DNA of 64,000 nucleotides from Pleomorphomonas sp. PLEO (GTDB lineage Bacteria > Pseudomonadota > Alphaproteobacteria > Rhizobiales > Pleomorphomonadaceae): positions 5,206,001 through 5,270,000 of the forward strand of contig NZ_CP166625.1 of the NCBI RefSeq assembly GCF_041320595.1. Direction: 5' to 3'. The stretch's first letter is position 1; the number at the start of each line of letters is the position of its first letter. This document shows positions 34,538 through 43,748 of the stretch, piece after piece. A program made the translations under genes and the position numbers. Below the pieces are notes generated by a model, which was not told where the DNA came from, made no database searches, and worked only from the letters and a program-made list of their open reading frames with translations.

Positions 34538-34768
34538 TTGAGCTCACCTCGCCAAAACTTTCACCCGGGACGCAAGCGCGCGGGCGAGGTCATCGCCGCC
34601 GCGGCAAACACGACTTCGGATAGCTTACAACGCCGATATATGCAGTATGTGGTGCTTGCACGTGAAAGCGCCCGGTCGGGCGACATGATCGAGGCGCAAA
34701 ATCTCCTCCAACATGCCGAACACTATTTTCGAGCGGCAGCCCTACAGAAGGCAGGCGACCAACAATGA
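34538..34768 (+). CDS. Small DUF4167-like protein coupled to desaturase
   Basis: Up to 76 codons; the only in-frame start before the conserved part is a TTG at 34538 with a weak ribosome site, so the start is tentative. YVVLARESARSGDMIEAQNL and HAEHYFRAAA match the core of DUF4167, a domain found in longer alphaproteobacterial proteins (usual form: xxLARDA.xxGDxxAAENxxQHAEHYFR). The glycine/arginine-rich N-terminus and long C-terminus of the full family are missing, so it is a minimal paralog or fragment. Its stop overlaps the desaturase ATG (ATGA). Confidence 0.6.
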   Translation: MSSPRQNFHPGRKRAGEVIAAAANTTSDSLQRRYMQYVVLARESARSGDMIEAQNLLQHAEHYFRAAALQKAGDQQ

Positions 34769-35847
34769 TCGCAGACACGATTTCCAACGCTGCCGACGAC
34801 GCGGAAAAAGCCTGGCTGAGGATTCTATCGAAATACCGCACGCCCCACGCGGGCCGCAGCACGTTCGAGTTGGCAGTAACAGCCATCCCTTTTGCCGGCT
34901 TGTGGGTTCTCACATGGATAGCCGTCCATTACGGCATCTGGTGGGGCCTGATCCTGATCGTTCCGGCCGCCGGATTTCTGCTGCGGCTTTTCATGATCCA
35001 GCACGATTGCGGCCATGGCTCCTTCTTTGCCCGGCGGCGCTTCGATGATTGGACAGGCCGTATTCTCGGTGTCCTGACACTCACCCCTTATGACTATTGG
35101 CGCAGGGCGCACGCAACGCATCATGCCTCGGCTGGCAATCTCGATGAGCGCGGCGTCGGCGACATCACGACTCTTACCGTGACGGAATACTACGCGCGGT
35201 CCCGATGGGGACGGCTCGGCTACCACCTTTATCGGCATCCGCTGGTGATGTTTGGCATTGGTCCTGCCTGGCTTTTCCTGTTCCAGCAACGTCTGCCATT
35301 CGGCATGATGCGCGACGGGATCCTTCCATGGATGTCGACCATGGCCACCAACGTTGCGGTCGTTGTGATCGCCGCGCTCTTGATCTGGGCGATTGGCCCC
35401 GTATCCTTTCTCGTCGTTCATCTGCCGATCGTCCTTTTGGCGGGGTCTATCGGCGTCTGGCTTTTTTACGTGCAGCATCAGTTCGAGGAGACGCACTGGT
35501 CGAGAAAACCGGAGTGGCAGTTTCCGAAAGCCGCCTTGCACGGCGCCTCCCATTACGATCTGCCATTCGTCTTGCGCTGGGTGACCGCCAATATCGGCAT
35601 CCACCACGTGCATCATCTCTCGAGCAAGGTCCCCTACTACCGCCTGCCCGAGGTCCTTCGAAACCATCCGGAACTCGGTGAAATTGGCCGGATCACACTC
35701 TGGCAAAGCCTGCGATGCGTGAAGCTGGTTTTGTGGGATGAGCAGACCCGCAGACTGATCTCGTTCCGCCAGGCAGCCGATCAGCGCATCTTGCTGTGCG
35801 GTGAGGACCGGAGATCGCTTCACGAGCAGACCAACACAGCGCAGTAA
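34765..35847 (+). CDS. Membrane fatty-acid desaturase
   Basis: A 360-aa integral membrane di-iron enzyme. Three histidine boxes are present: HDCGHGSF (about 78-85), HATHHAS (about 115-121) and HHVHHL (about 284-289), with the expected spacing. Four or more hydrophobic segments bracket them. It is of the acyl-lipid delta-12/omega-3 type by the form of its boxes, and would introduce a double bond in membrane lipids using an external electron donor. A DUF4167-like small gene overlaps its start. No regulator is adjacent. Confidence 0.9.
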   Translation: MIADTISNAADDAEKAWLRILSKYRTPHAGRSTFELAVTAIPFAGLWVLTWIAVHYGIWWGLILIVPAAGFLLRLFMIQHDCGHGSFFARRRFDDWTGRILGVLTLTPYDYWRRAHATHHASAGNLDERGVGDITTLTVTEYYARSRWGRLGYHLYRHPLVMFGIGPAWLFLFQQRLPFGMMRDGILPWMSTMATNVAVVVIAALLIWAIGPVSFLVVHLPIVLLAGSIGVWLFYVQHQFEETHWSRKPEWQFPKAALHGASHYDLPFVLRWVTANIGIHHVHHLSSKVPYYRLPEVLRNHPELGEIGRITLWQSLRCVKLVLWDEQTRRLISFRQAADQRILLCGEDRRSLHEQTNTAQ

Positions 35848-36075
35848 TCCGCTGGTGAGGTCACCTGGTCGGCTGCTCGTACCGGACTTTTGTGAAGGGC
35901 AGCCTGGTGTCCTACGGGTTCGTCTCTCGGTGCCAGGAGGCAAGAGACACATCGACTTCGGTACGAAGCGATGACTTGGAAATCAGCCCAAATACCACCC
36001 TGAACTGCACTGGCATCCCGCTTGCTCCGAATAAGAGCATGAAGCGTCAATGTGTTTCAAAGGGGGGCATTTACA

Positions 36076-36435
36076 ATGTTTGATCGGCGTATGGAGCGTC
36101 GGGGCCGTACCTATTTGGGAGGCCAGGTCGCTTTCAACAACCGTTGGTCTACTTTCGACTGCCTGGTGCGGAACCTGTCGCAGAATGGCGCAAGGATTGA
36201 GTTCGCCAATCCGGTGTTTTTACCCAACGAATTCGACTTGATCATCCCACTCAAAGGAAACAGTCGCCTGGTGCGCGTCGTCTGGAAACAGGCAAAGGCG
36301 CTGGGCATCGCATTCGTGGGCACAGATACTGGGACAGTCGTCCCGATTGAGCTGGCGCATCAGATACGAAAGCTGAAAAAAGAACGCGACATGCTGGCGC
36401 AGCGGGTTAGAGACCTGAGCGAGTCGGCGATATGA
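36076..36435 (+). CDS. PilZ-domain c-di-GMP-binding protein
   Basis: A 119-aa single-domain PilZ protein starting MFDRRMERRGRTYLG. The ATG at 36076 is preferred over one 24 bp upstream because AGGGGGGC precedes it by seven bases. RRMERRGR supplies the RxxxR c-di-GMP motif and RNLSQNGARIEF the (D/N)xSxxG motif. The C-terminal tail is a helix (IRKLKKERDMLAQRVRDLSE). It probably signals c-di-GMP levels to a partner, and the adjacent 59-aa membrane peptide, whose ATG overlaps its stop, is the best candidate. Confidence 0.85.
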   Translation: MFDRRMERRGRTYLGGQVAFNNRWSTFDCLVRNLSQNGARIEFANPVFLPNEFDLIIPLKGNSRLVRVVWKQAKALGIAFVGTDTGTVVPIELAHQIRKLKKERDMLAQRVRDLSESAI

Positions 36436-36611
36436 TCAGATGGGCTCTGACATTCATCGTGAATCGGCTGATCTTCATGGGCCTCTTCCTGTTGGCCTTG
36501 AACGCCTTCATGCAAAATTCCAGCTGCCAGTATGGCAACTCGCAGGGCTTCATGCAGAAGCTCGGCGGTTTGAATGAGGCATTCAGGGTCCTGATCAGTT
36601 CGTTCCGCTAG
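36432..36611 (+). CDS. Small 59-aa membrane protein coupled to PilZ gene
   Basis: ATG 36432 overlaps the PilZ stop (ATGATC). The product begins MIRWALTFIVNRLIFMGLFL and continues hydrophobic to about residue 27, giving one transmembrane helix, then a polar tail with a single Cys (NSSCQYGNS). There is no signal-peptidase site. The tight overlap is the main evidence that it is real; codon use fits. No known family is recognised. It may anchor or receive the PilZ protein. Confidence 0.5.
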   Translation: MIRWALTFIVNRLIFMGLFLLALNAFMQNSSCQYGNSQGFMQKLGGLNEAFRVLISSFR

Positions 36612-36629
36612 TGCCAAAAGGGCTCGCCT

Positions 36630-36725
36630 CCTGGAAAAGCATCACTCGTTGAGGTCGCACGCCGGTATCTCGCAGGCGCCGAGATGGAAGCCGCAATCAA
36701 TCCGGCGCGGTTGAATTCTTCTCCG
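36630..36725 (+). pseudogene. Integrase fragment (third copy)
   Basis: GKASLVEVARRYLAGAEMEA followed by NPARL aligns with GRTSFDKVARQYLESAQLEA then NPSKL, the core-binding domain of the integrase remnant at 3.1-3.5 kb. Only about 30 codons survive, with no start or catalytic part. It marks an old element end just before the glucoamylase gene. Confidence 0.6.
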
Positions 36726-36856
36726 ACCGCCTGCCACTCAAGGTTCGACCGCAGATCTTCATATTGCCCAAATGGCTTCATATCTTGGTTCGGTGGTCGA
36801 GATATTGACCTCAGCATGAGCGAGCCAACCCAATTCTGGACATCCCGAGGGACGCG

Positions 36857-39232
36857 ATGGCATCGACTGACCTGGGAGATGGTGCCACTCCGAGAGGCCA
36901 CGCACCCGCGAGCAATGTGCGCCATACCACTTGGGCTTCCGCCCGAAAGGATATCGTCGGCAATGCGCTGGGTTCGTCGCGACTTTGGTTCACGGTCGCC
37001 GAGGGCATTGTTTCCGAGGTTTATTACCCGCGCATCGATATCCCTCAGGTCAAGGATCTCGGGTTCATCATATCCGACGACAATGGCTTCCATGTCGAAC
37101 TGCGCAAGCCGGCTCATTATTCCGCGTCATTGCCAGATCCAGGCGTGCCGGCCATCGAGATCGTTCATTCGCACGCGCGGTTCACCTTCACGCTCCGCGT
37201 TGCACCATCGCAGCGCCGCGACGTCCTTATGCTGCAGTATCGGCTTGAAGGTGATCCATCGCTAAAGCCCTATGCCCTGCTTCAGGCGCGGCTGGGTGGC
37301 GACAGCGAAAACAACATCGCCGGCGCAGGAACTTACGGCGGCCGAAAGGTCCTCTGGGCCGAGCAGGGACCATTTGGTCTTGCGCTATTGGCAGTGACAG
37401 ACGACGCAGCGGACAGCTGGCAGCGCACGTCGGTTGGCAGTTCCGAATTGAGCGACGGCTGGACCGACTTCCAGATGAACGGCCGCATGACCTGGGAATA
37501 CGCAACAGCCGGTCCCGGCGCAGTCGTGCTGATGGGCGAATTGCCACCGTCGGGCACACTTGCGCTCGGCTTCGGCAGCAGCAAGGAAGCGGCGGCGACA
37601 CTGGCGATTTCAAACCTGTTGGAGGACTTTTCCAACGTCTGGGACGAACAGGTGAGTGTCTGGAAGTCGTGGCTCGGCGATAGCCACCGCCTCGTTCTGC
37701 GCCCGGATATCGATCGTGCACTGGCGCTGTCGGCAACCATGCTCAAGGTGCATCAGGATCGCACCTTTTGCGGCGCGGCCGTCGCCAGCCTGTCAGTGCC
37801 GTGGGGCGACGCCAGCGAAAGCAGAGGCGGCTATCACCTCGTCTGGTCACGCGATCTCGTCGAAACCGCCGGCGCTCTCGTTGCGTTCGGATCTTACGGG
37901 GATGCGCAGGATATTCTGCGCTATCTGATTGCCACCCAGCAAGAAGATGGACACTGGTTCCAAAACCAGTGGATTGGCGGCAGTGCATTCTGGCAGGGCG
38001 TCCAGCTCGACGAAGCCGGCCTTCCCATTCTTCTTGTCGCGGCCCTCAAAGAGCACGGCGAGCTCGATGGCATCTCCGTCAGCGACATGGTCATGCGAGC
38101 CGCCAGCTTTGTTGCGCGCACTGGCCCTGCGAGCGATCAGGATCGCTGGGAGGAGGATTCCGGCGTCAATCTGTTCACGCTTGCCGTCGCGATTGCCGCC
38201 CTTGTCGAGGCAAGCGCGTTTCTGCCCGAGAACGCCAAGGTCTTCGCGCTGAAATTGGCTGATTACTGGAATGCTCGTATCGAGGACTGGACCTATGTGG
38301 AAGGCACCGCCATCGCGGAAGAGAGCGGCGCGACTGGCTATTACATCCGTACGCTGCCGCTCGGTGCCCCGACGCATCGAGACGCCCTCGCCGCGCCTCT
38401 CGCGATCAAGAACCTCGCGATCGATCCAAACCTTCCGGCAAATGCCCAGATCGCGACGGATTTCCTGCAGCTGGTGCGTTTCGGCCTACGCGACCCGCAC
38501 GATCCGCACATTCTTGAAAGCCTCAAGGTGGTCGACGCGGTTTTGAAGACCGACACGCCAAGCGGACCGGTATGGCATCGCTACAACAGCGACGGCTATG
38601 GCGAGCATGAGGACGGCCAGGCGTTCGACGGCGTCGGCCATGGGAGGGGTTGGCCGCTGCTGACAGGCGAACGCGGCCATTACGCGCTCGCCGCCGGCGA
38701 GGACGTGCTGCCCTATATCGACGCCATCATCGCCATGAGCAGCCCGCTCGGCCTTATCCCCGAGCAGATATGGGACACCGCCGCCATCCCGGCATACGGG
38801 CTTGAGCCCGGCCGTCCGAGCGGATCGGCAATGCCGCTTGTTTGGGCGCACGCCGAATTCGTCAAGCTCGTCTACAGTTGGGTCCTTGGCCGCCCGGTCG
38901 ATCGACCGCTCGCGACTTCCAGCCGGTATGGCGGAAAGCGCCCGGCGATCGATTACACGATCTGGGGACCAAACCTACGAGGACATCACATCACCGCCGG
39001 CCACAGGCTGACGATCGCGCTCACCGCGCCGGCGCTCGTTCACTGGGGCATCAACGGCTGGACCAATATTGCGGATACCACGACGGTCGATACCGGCTTG
39101 GGTCTCTATGTCGTCGATCTGCCCGTCGCGGAACTCGTTGAGGGCAATACAATCGAGTTCACGCTTTTCTGGCTCGAACAGCAGACGTGGGAAGGTCAAG
39201 ACCACCGCATCGAAGTGGTGCCTGCCCGATAG
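36857..39232 (+). CDS. GH15 glucoamylase / glucodextranase-type enzyme
   Basis: A 791-aa enzyme with an N-terminal glucodextranase-N-like domain (about 25-280: GNALGSSRLWFTVAEGIVSE, VYYPRIDIPQVKDLGFII) and an (alpha/alpha)6 GH15 domain (about 290-680: GYHLVWSRDLVETAGALVA, DGHWFQNQWIGG, DRWEEDSG with the likely general acid Glu, and GHGRGWPLLTGERGHY). The C-terminal about 100 residues form a beta-sandwich (GHHITAGHRLTIALTAPALV). It releases beta-D-glucose from alpha-glucans. No signal peptide is visible, so it probably acts on cytoplasmic glycogen or imported oligomers. It is followed by a glucose-dehydrogenase-like SDR. Confidence 0.88.
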   Translation: MASTDLGDGATPRGHAPASNVRHTTWASARKDIVGNALGSSRLWFTVAEGIVSEVYYPRIDIPQVKDLGFIISDDNGFHVELRKPAHYSASLPDPGVPAIEIVHSHARFTFTLRVAPSQRRDVLMLQYRLEGDPSLKPYALLQARLGGDSENNIAGAGTYGGRKVLWAEQGPFGLALLAVTDDAADSWQRTSVGSSELSDGWTDFQMNGRMTWEYATAGPGAVVLMGELPPSGTLALGFGSSKEAAATLAISNLLEDFSNVWDEQVSVWKSWLGDSHRLVLRPDIDRALALSATMLKVHQDRTFCGAAVASLSVPWGDASESRGGYHLVWSRDLVETAGALVAFGSYGDAQDILRYLIATQQEDGHWFQNQWIGGSAFWQGVQLDEAGLPILLVAALKEHGELDGISVSDMVMRAASFVARTGPASDQDRWEEDSGVNLFTLAVAIAALVEASAFLPENAKVFALKLADYWNARIEDWTYVEGTAIAEESGATGYYIRTLPLGAPTHRDALAAPLAIKNLAIDPNLPANAQIATDFLQLVRFGLRDPHDPHILESLKVVDAVLKTDTPSGPVWHRYNSDGYGEHEDGQAFDGVGHGRGWPLLTGERGHYALAAGEDVLPYIDAIIAMSSPLGLIPEQIWDTAAIPAYGLEPGRPSGSAMPLVWAHAEFVKLVYSWVLGRPVDRPLATSSRYGGKRPAIDYTIWGPNLRGHHITAGHRLTIALTAPALVHWGINGWTNIADTTTVDTGLGLYVVDLPVAELVEGNTIEFTLFWLEQQTWEGQDHRIEVVPAR

Positions 39233-39294
39233 GCTGGGCCAGAAGACATAGTTGAAACGTTGCCTAGCTGCGCGCCCAATGCGAGGGACAACCT

Positions 39295-40068
39295 ATGCCT
39301 ATGTTGCTTGAGGATAAGGTTGCGGTCGTCACCGGCGGCAACAGCGGAATTGGGAGGGCGATCGCGCTTGCCCTCGCCAAAGCGGGCGCCAAAGTCGTCA
39401 TCGATTATATCGTGCATCCGGAGGCGACCGACGCGCTGATCGTCGAGATCGAGCGGATCGGTGGCCATGCGATCGGCGTCAGCGCCGATGTCGGTAAGAT
39501 CGAGGACCTCAAGCGTCTCGTTGACGCGGCGGTCGAAAAATTTGGTCGCCTCGATATCATGGTCAACAACGCCGGTATCGAGACGCGCACGTCGGTGCTT
39601 GAGACAAGCGAAGAGCAATACGACAAGGTGCTCGACATCAACCTGAAGAGCGCTTTTTTCGGCACCCAGTTCGCTGCCAAACAAATGATCGCGCAAGGCG
39701 GTGGCGGCCGGATCATCAACATTACTTCGGTGCACGAGGATTGGCCGATGCCGGGCAACACGGCCTATTGCCTCGCCAAAGGGGGGATGCGCATGCTGAC
39801 CCGCACAGCCGGCGTCGAGCTTGCCCCGCACGGAATACGCGTCGTTGGCCTTGGTCCCGGCGCAGTCGCCACCCCGATCAACACATCGACGATGAACGAC
39901 CCTTCAACCTTAGCCAAACTGAACAGCGCCATTCCGCTTGGCCGAATGGCTGAGCCAGAGGAAATTGCCGGCGTGGCCGTTTTCCTAGCCAGCGACGCAG
40001 CAAGTTATCTGACCGCGACGACCGTCTTCGCCGATGGCGGCATCATGCAGAACAGCGTAGGGCTCTGA
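39295..40068 (+). CDS. SDR-family dehydrogenase, glucose 1-dehydrogenase-like
   Basis: A 257-aa short-chain dehydrogenase: VTGGNSGIGRAI (TGxxxGxG NAD(P) loop, about residues 13-24), NNAG (about 88-91), the Ser of INITSVHEDWPMPGN and the catalytic YCLAK (about 160-164). VVIDYIVHPEA replaces the usual NADP-selecting Arg pattern, so coenzyme choice is open. The family members closest in pattern oxidise glucose to gluconolactone. Directly after the glucoamylase gene, it would use the released glucose. AGGGACAACCT gives its ribosome site. Confidence 0.85.
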   Translation: MPMLLEDKVAVVTGGNSGIGRAIALALAKAGAKVVIDYIVHPEATDALIVEIERIGGHAIGVSADVGKIEDLKRLVDAAVEKFGRLDIMVNNAGIETRTSVLETSEEQYDKVLDINLKSAFFGTQFAAKQMIAQGGGGRIINITSVHEDWPMPGNTAYCLAKGGMRMLTRTAGVELAPHGIRVVGLGPGAVATPINTSTMNDPSTLAKLNSAIPLGRMAEPEEIAGVAVFLASDAASYLTATTVFADGGIMQNSVGL

Positions 40069-40259
40069 TCCGGCCAACCTTTACGAGGGTATATGAGCCG
40101 TTTCGGCATCTCGCTGCCGCACAATTGTTACGGTCAGATTTCTCAAGAAACTCGCGCGATTGTTCATTTACCGAGCACGCGGACCGGTGGACACTGGCAC
40201 TATGGGGATCGATCCAAATTGGCGGTTTACAGCCAAACAGATCCTGGGAGGAGTGCCAA

Positions 40260-41108
40260 ATGAAGATCGGTGTGAACACCTGGGTCTGGACATCGCCGTT
40301 CAGCACGAAGGATTTCAACCTTATTCCCAAGATCCGGCAGATGGGCTTCGATATTCTCGAGGTCGCCCTCGACGATCCCGCGATCATCGATGCCAAGGAA
40401 CTCAAGCGGATCGCCGACGACAATGGTCTTGAAATCACCGTCTGTGGCGCCTTCGGGCCGACGCGCGACATTTCGAATGAGGATCCGGCACTTCGGCGGA
40501 TCGGTGTCGACTACATACGCGACGGCATCCGCTTCGCCGAGACGGTCGGCAGTCACCTGTTCTCCGGTCCGGTCTATTCGTCGGTCGGCAAGACCCGCAT
40601 GATCGCCGACGAGCAGAAAAAGCGCGAGCGAGACTGGTGCATCGATAATCTCAGAGCGCTCGCCAAGGTCGCAGGCGACGCCGGAGTGCGGGTCGGCGTG
40701 GAGCCGCTCAACCGCTTCGAGAGCGACATGGTCAATCTGGTCGATCAGGCCATTGCCATCGTGCGCGACGTGGGTAGCCCCGCCTATGGCATCCATATCG
40801 ACACCTTCCACGCCAACATTGAAGAGAAGAGCATTCCCGATGCCATCCGCCTGGCGGGCAAGGAACTGCTTTGCCATGTCCACGCCTGCGAGAACGACCG
40901 CGGCATTCCCGGCACAGGCCATCAGGACTGGAACGGCATCCGCGATGCCTTGCATGAGATCGGCTACAACGGCCCGGTGGTGATTGAATCCTTCACGCCG
41001 TGCGCAGTCGAAATCGCCAAGGCAGCGTCCATCTGGCGGCCGCTCGCCCCTTCTCAGGATGAACTGGCGGTCGGCGGTGCGCACTTCCTGAGGTCGCTGC
41101 TCAACTAA
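40260..41108 (+). CDS. Sugar epimerase of the D-psicose/tagatose 3-epimerase type
   Basis: A 282-aa TIM-barrel protein starting MKIGVNTWVWTSPF, chosen because GGAGGAG lies just before the ATG. Metal and catalytic residues fit the family: VEPLNRFE (Glu, about 148), HIDTFHAN (about 182), HVHACENDRGIPGTGHQDW (His pair) and VVIESFTP (second Glu, about 242). These enzymes epimerise ketohexoses at C3 or related sugars. It stands directly before a XylR-like regulator and sugar-transport locus and probably feeds it. Confidence 0.85.
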   Translation: MKIGVNTWVWTSPFSTKDFNLIPKIRQMGFDILEVALDDPAIIDAKELKRIADDNGLEITVCGAFGPTRDISNEDPALRRIGVDYIRDGIRFAETVGSHLFSGPVYSSVGKTRMIADEQKKRERDWCIDNLRALAKVAGDAGVRVGVEPLNRFESDMVNLVDQAIAIVRDVGSPAYGIHIDTFHANIEEKSIPDAIRLAGKELLCHVHACENDRGIPGTGHQDWNGIRDALHEIGYNGPVVIESFTPCAVEIAKAASIWRPLAPSQDELAVGGAHFLRSLLN

Positions 41109-41299
41109 GCTCTGGACAAATCACGGACGGATCAGACCCGGCGAAAGTCGTTCGGCGGTTCGGATAGGTCCTATGATACCCTTCACAAACGGGGTTGCCT
41201 CCGCGACAATGGGTCGAGGAACATTCCGGGCGTGGAGTGGGCGGAGGGCGCTTGAGGGGTGCCAGCCGGACCGAGGAGCCGTTGCAGCGAGGAGATGGA

Positions 41300-42490
41300 G
41301 TGGGGAGTGGGGTGGAAGAGCGGAACGTCGCGATCATCGTCGAGACTTCGAACAGTTATGCCCGGGGCATCCTGCGCGGGATACATGACTATGCCCGCTC
41401 GCGCCAAGGCTGGACGCTCTATCTCACCGAACACGGACGCCACGAGATCGACCAGTCTTTCGCCGGCAACTGGAAATTCGATGGCGCCATCGCCCGCATA
41501 GAAACCGACCTGATGGCCAAGATCATCACGACGATGGACGTGCCGACGGTGGATGTCAGCGCCGCCCGGCTGATCAGCGGCATTCCTTGGGTCGAGACCG
41601 ACGACGAGGCAATTACCCGTCTCGCCCTCGGGCATCTGCGCGACTGCGGCCTGCAGAACTTCGCCTTCTTCGGCGACCCCTTTTATAACTGGTCGATCTG
41701 GCGGCAGCAGAATTTCGAACGCATCCTCGGGCGGCCCGACATCATCCGCTCGCGCATCTTCAACCTCCCCGCCCGCAAGGAGCCGCGCGTCCGTTGGTGG
41801 ACCCAGCGCGAGGAGATCCGGAGCTGGCTCGAAAGCCTGCCCAAGCCTGTCGGCATCTTCGCCTGTTACGATGGCTGCGGCCAGCAACTGCTGGAAATCT
41901 GCCGCTACTACAATTTCAAGGTTCCCGCGGATGTCGCGGTGATCGGCGTCGACAACGACGAACTGCTGTGCGAGTTGGCAACGCCCAGCCTGTCGAGCGT
42001 CATCCCCAACGCATTCCGAACCGGCGTCTATGCCGCCGAGATTCTCGACCGGATGATGAGCGGGGAGAAGCTGTCCGAGCGCAAGCATTCGATCGAGCCG
42101 CTCGGCGTGCGAAAACGGGTATCGACCGACGTACTGACCGTTGCCGACTCACAGGTCGCCAAGGCAGTGGCCTTCATCCGGCAGCATGCCCATTCGAACA
42201 TCGGCGTCGAGGACGTGTTGCGTGAAGTGCCGCTGTCGCGGCGCGTGCTCGAGGCACGGTTCCGCAAGGCACTGAACCGCACGCCGCATCAGGAAATCCT
42301 GCGCGTCAGAACCAACGCCGTGCGTGAACTGCTGCTGGAGACGGAAATGTCGCTTTCGGAAATCAGCGAGGCGCTCGGTATCGAACATCCTGAATATCTC
42401 AGTGTTTTCTTCAAGAAAGAAACCGGACTAACACCAAGGGAGTATCGCGATCAGGTTCGAGGGAGGTCCTTCCTCAAGATTGCCGACTGA
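41300..42490 (+). CDS. XylR-like AraC regulator with LacI-type sensor
   Basis: A 396-aa regulator with a GTG start at 41300, chosen because GAGGAGA precedes it. Residues about 5-270 are a LacI/periplasmic-binding-like sensor (RNVAIIVETSNSYARGILRG, GIFACYDGCGQQLLE and AVIGVDNDELLCELATP). Residues about 285-390 are an AraC-type double helix-turn-helix (AHSNIGVEDVLREVPLSRRV, then RTPHQEILRVR and ETEMSLSEISEALG). It matches the XylR architecture. It likely senses a pentose- or ketose-like sugar and activates the transport genes downstream. Confidence 0.88.
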   Translation: MGSGVEERNVAIIVETSNSYARGILRGIHDYARSRQGWTLYLTEHGRHEIDQSFAGNWKFDGAIARIETDLMAKIITTMDVPTVDVSAARLISGIPWVETDDEAITRLALGHLRDCGLQNFAFFGDPFYNWSIWRQQNFERILGRPDIIRSRIFNLPARKEPRVRWWTQREEIRSWLESLPKPVGIFACYDGCGQQLLEICRYYNFKVPADVAVIGVDNDELLCELATPSLSSVIPNAFRTGVYAAEILDRMMSGEKLSERKHSIEPLGVRKRVSTDVLTVADSQVAKAVAFIRQHAHSNIGVEDVLREVPLSRRVLEARFRKALNRTPHQEILRVRTNAVRELLLETEMSLSEISEALGIEHPEYLSVFFKKETGLTPREYRDQVRGRSFLKIAD

Positions 42491-42597
42491 CCTCGTAGTG
42501 AGCGCGGGAAAATACCTCATAAATCTCGCGCGAATGTTCATTCTCTTTCTCTTCTGGCTCCCCAATACTGCCACTACAAATGAACTGGGGAGCCATC

Positions 42598-43707
42598 ATG
42601 AAGAAGGTAAGAGTTGGACTCATTGGACTTGGTTTTGGGTCCGAATTTATTCCGATCTATCAGGCTCATCCAAATGCCGAAGTCGTTGCGATTTGTCAGC
42701 GCTCGCGCGCCAAGCTGGATGAGATCGGCGATAAATTTGGAATCGCTACCCGCTATACAGATTTCCGGGAAGTATTGACCGATCCAAACGTCGATTTCGT
42801 CCATATCAATAGCCCGATTCCCGACCACGCTCCGCAGTCGATCGCCGCGCTCAAGGCCGGCAAGCACGTCATGTGCACCGTGCCGATGGCCACCACCGTC
42901 GAAGAAGCAAAAGAAATCGTCGGCCTCGTCCGCGAGACCGGCCTCAAGTACATGATGGCGGAAACCGTCGTGTATAGCCGAGAGTATCTTTTCATCAAGG
43001 AACTCTACGACAAGGGCGAGCTCGGCAAGATCCAGTATCTCGCCGCCTCTCATCCCCAGGACATGGAAGGCTGGCCCGACTACTGGAAGGACATGGTGCC
43101 GATGCACTACGCCACCCATGTCGTCAGCCCGCTGATGGCCATGGTTGGCGGCATGGCCGAGGCGGTGAGCTGCTTTGGTTCGGGCACGATCAACGACGAA
43201 TGCGCTCGCCGGTCCGGCAGCAAGTTTGCCGTCGAGTCCTGCCATATCAAGATCAAGGATTCCGACCTGGCGGCGCATATCTGGCGCTTCCTGTGGGATA
43301 CGGCACGCCAATATCGCGAGAGCATCGACGTCTACGGTTCCAAGAAGTCGTTCGAGTGGCAGCTGATGAGCAATGAGGAACCGGTGCTGCATACGGCCAA
43401 GAAGCCCGAGCCGGAAATCGCCGAGCGCGTCAAGGTACCCGATTATGCCCACCTGCTGCCGGAGCCGATCCGCAAGTTCACCCGTGGCATCGTCGACGAA
43501 GGCCATCTGTCCTTTATCCAAGGCGGCGGTCACGGCGGTTCGCATCCCCACCTCGTCAACGAGTTCATCACCGCGCTTCTCGAGGATCGCGACCCGTTCC
43601 CCAACGTCGAGCAGTCGGCGAACTGGACGTCCGTCGGCATCTGCGCACATCAGTCGGCGCTCAAAGGCGGCGAAATCGTCAAGGTGCCGGACTTTCAGAA
43701 GCGCTGA
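42598..43707 (+). CDS. Gfo/Idh/MocA-family oxidoreductase
   Basis: A 369-aa protein. The Rossmann domain begins KKVRVGLIGLGFGSEFIP (GxGxxG-type), with DPNVDFVHINSPIPDHAPQS and a modified EKP motif HVMCTVPMATTVEEA, where VP replaces KP. The C-terminal domain follows from about 130. It likely oxidises an imported sugar or cyclitol with NAD(P). The ATG at 42598 has GGGGAG just before it; one 18 bp earlier has none. First gene of the sugar operon. The missing Lys in the EKP motif is unusual. Confidence 0.83.
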   Translation: MKKVRVGLIGLGFGSEFIPIYQAHPNAEVVAICQRSRAKLDEIGDKFGIATRYTDFREVLTDPNVDFVHINSPIPDHAPQSIAALKAGKHVMCTVPMATTVEEAKEIVGLVRETGLKYMMAETVVYSREYLFIKELYDKGELGKIQYLAASHPQDMEGWPDYWKDMVPMHYATHVVSPLMAMVGGMAEAVSCFGSGTINDECARRSGSKFAVESCHIKIKDSDLAAHIWRFLWDTARQYRESIDVYGSKKSFEWQLMSNEEPVLHTAKKPEPEIAERVKVPDYAHLLPEPIRKFTRGIVDEGHLSFIQGGGHGGSHPHLVNEFITALLEDRDPFPNVEQSANWTSVGICAHQSALKGGEIVKVPDFQKR

Positions 43708-43748
43708 TCCGCAGCCCGATGCCGTCTTCCTTCTCAGCGAGTCAAAGC

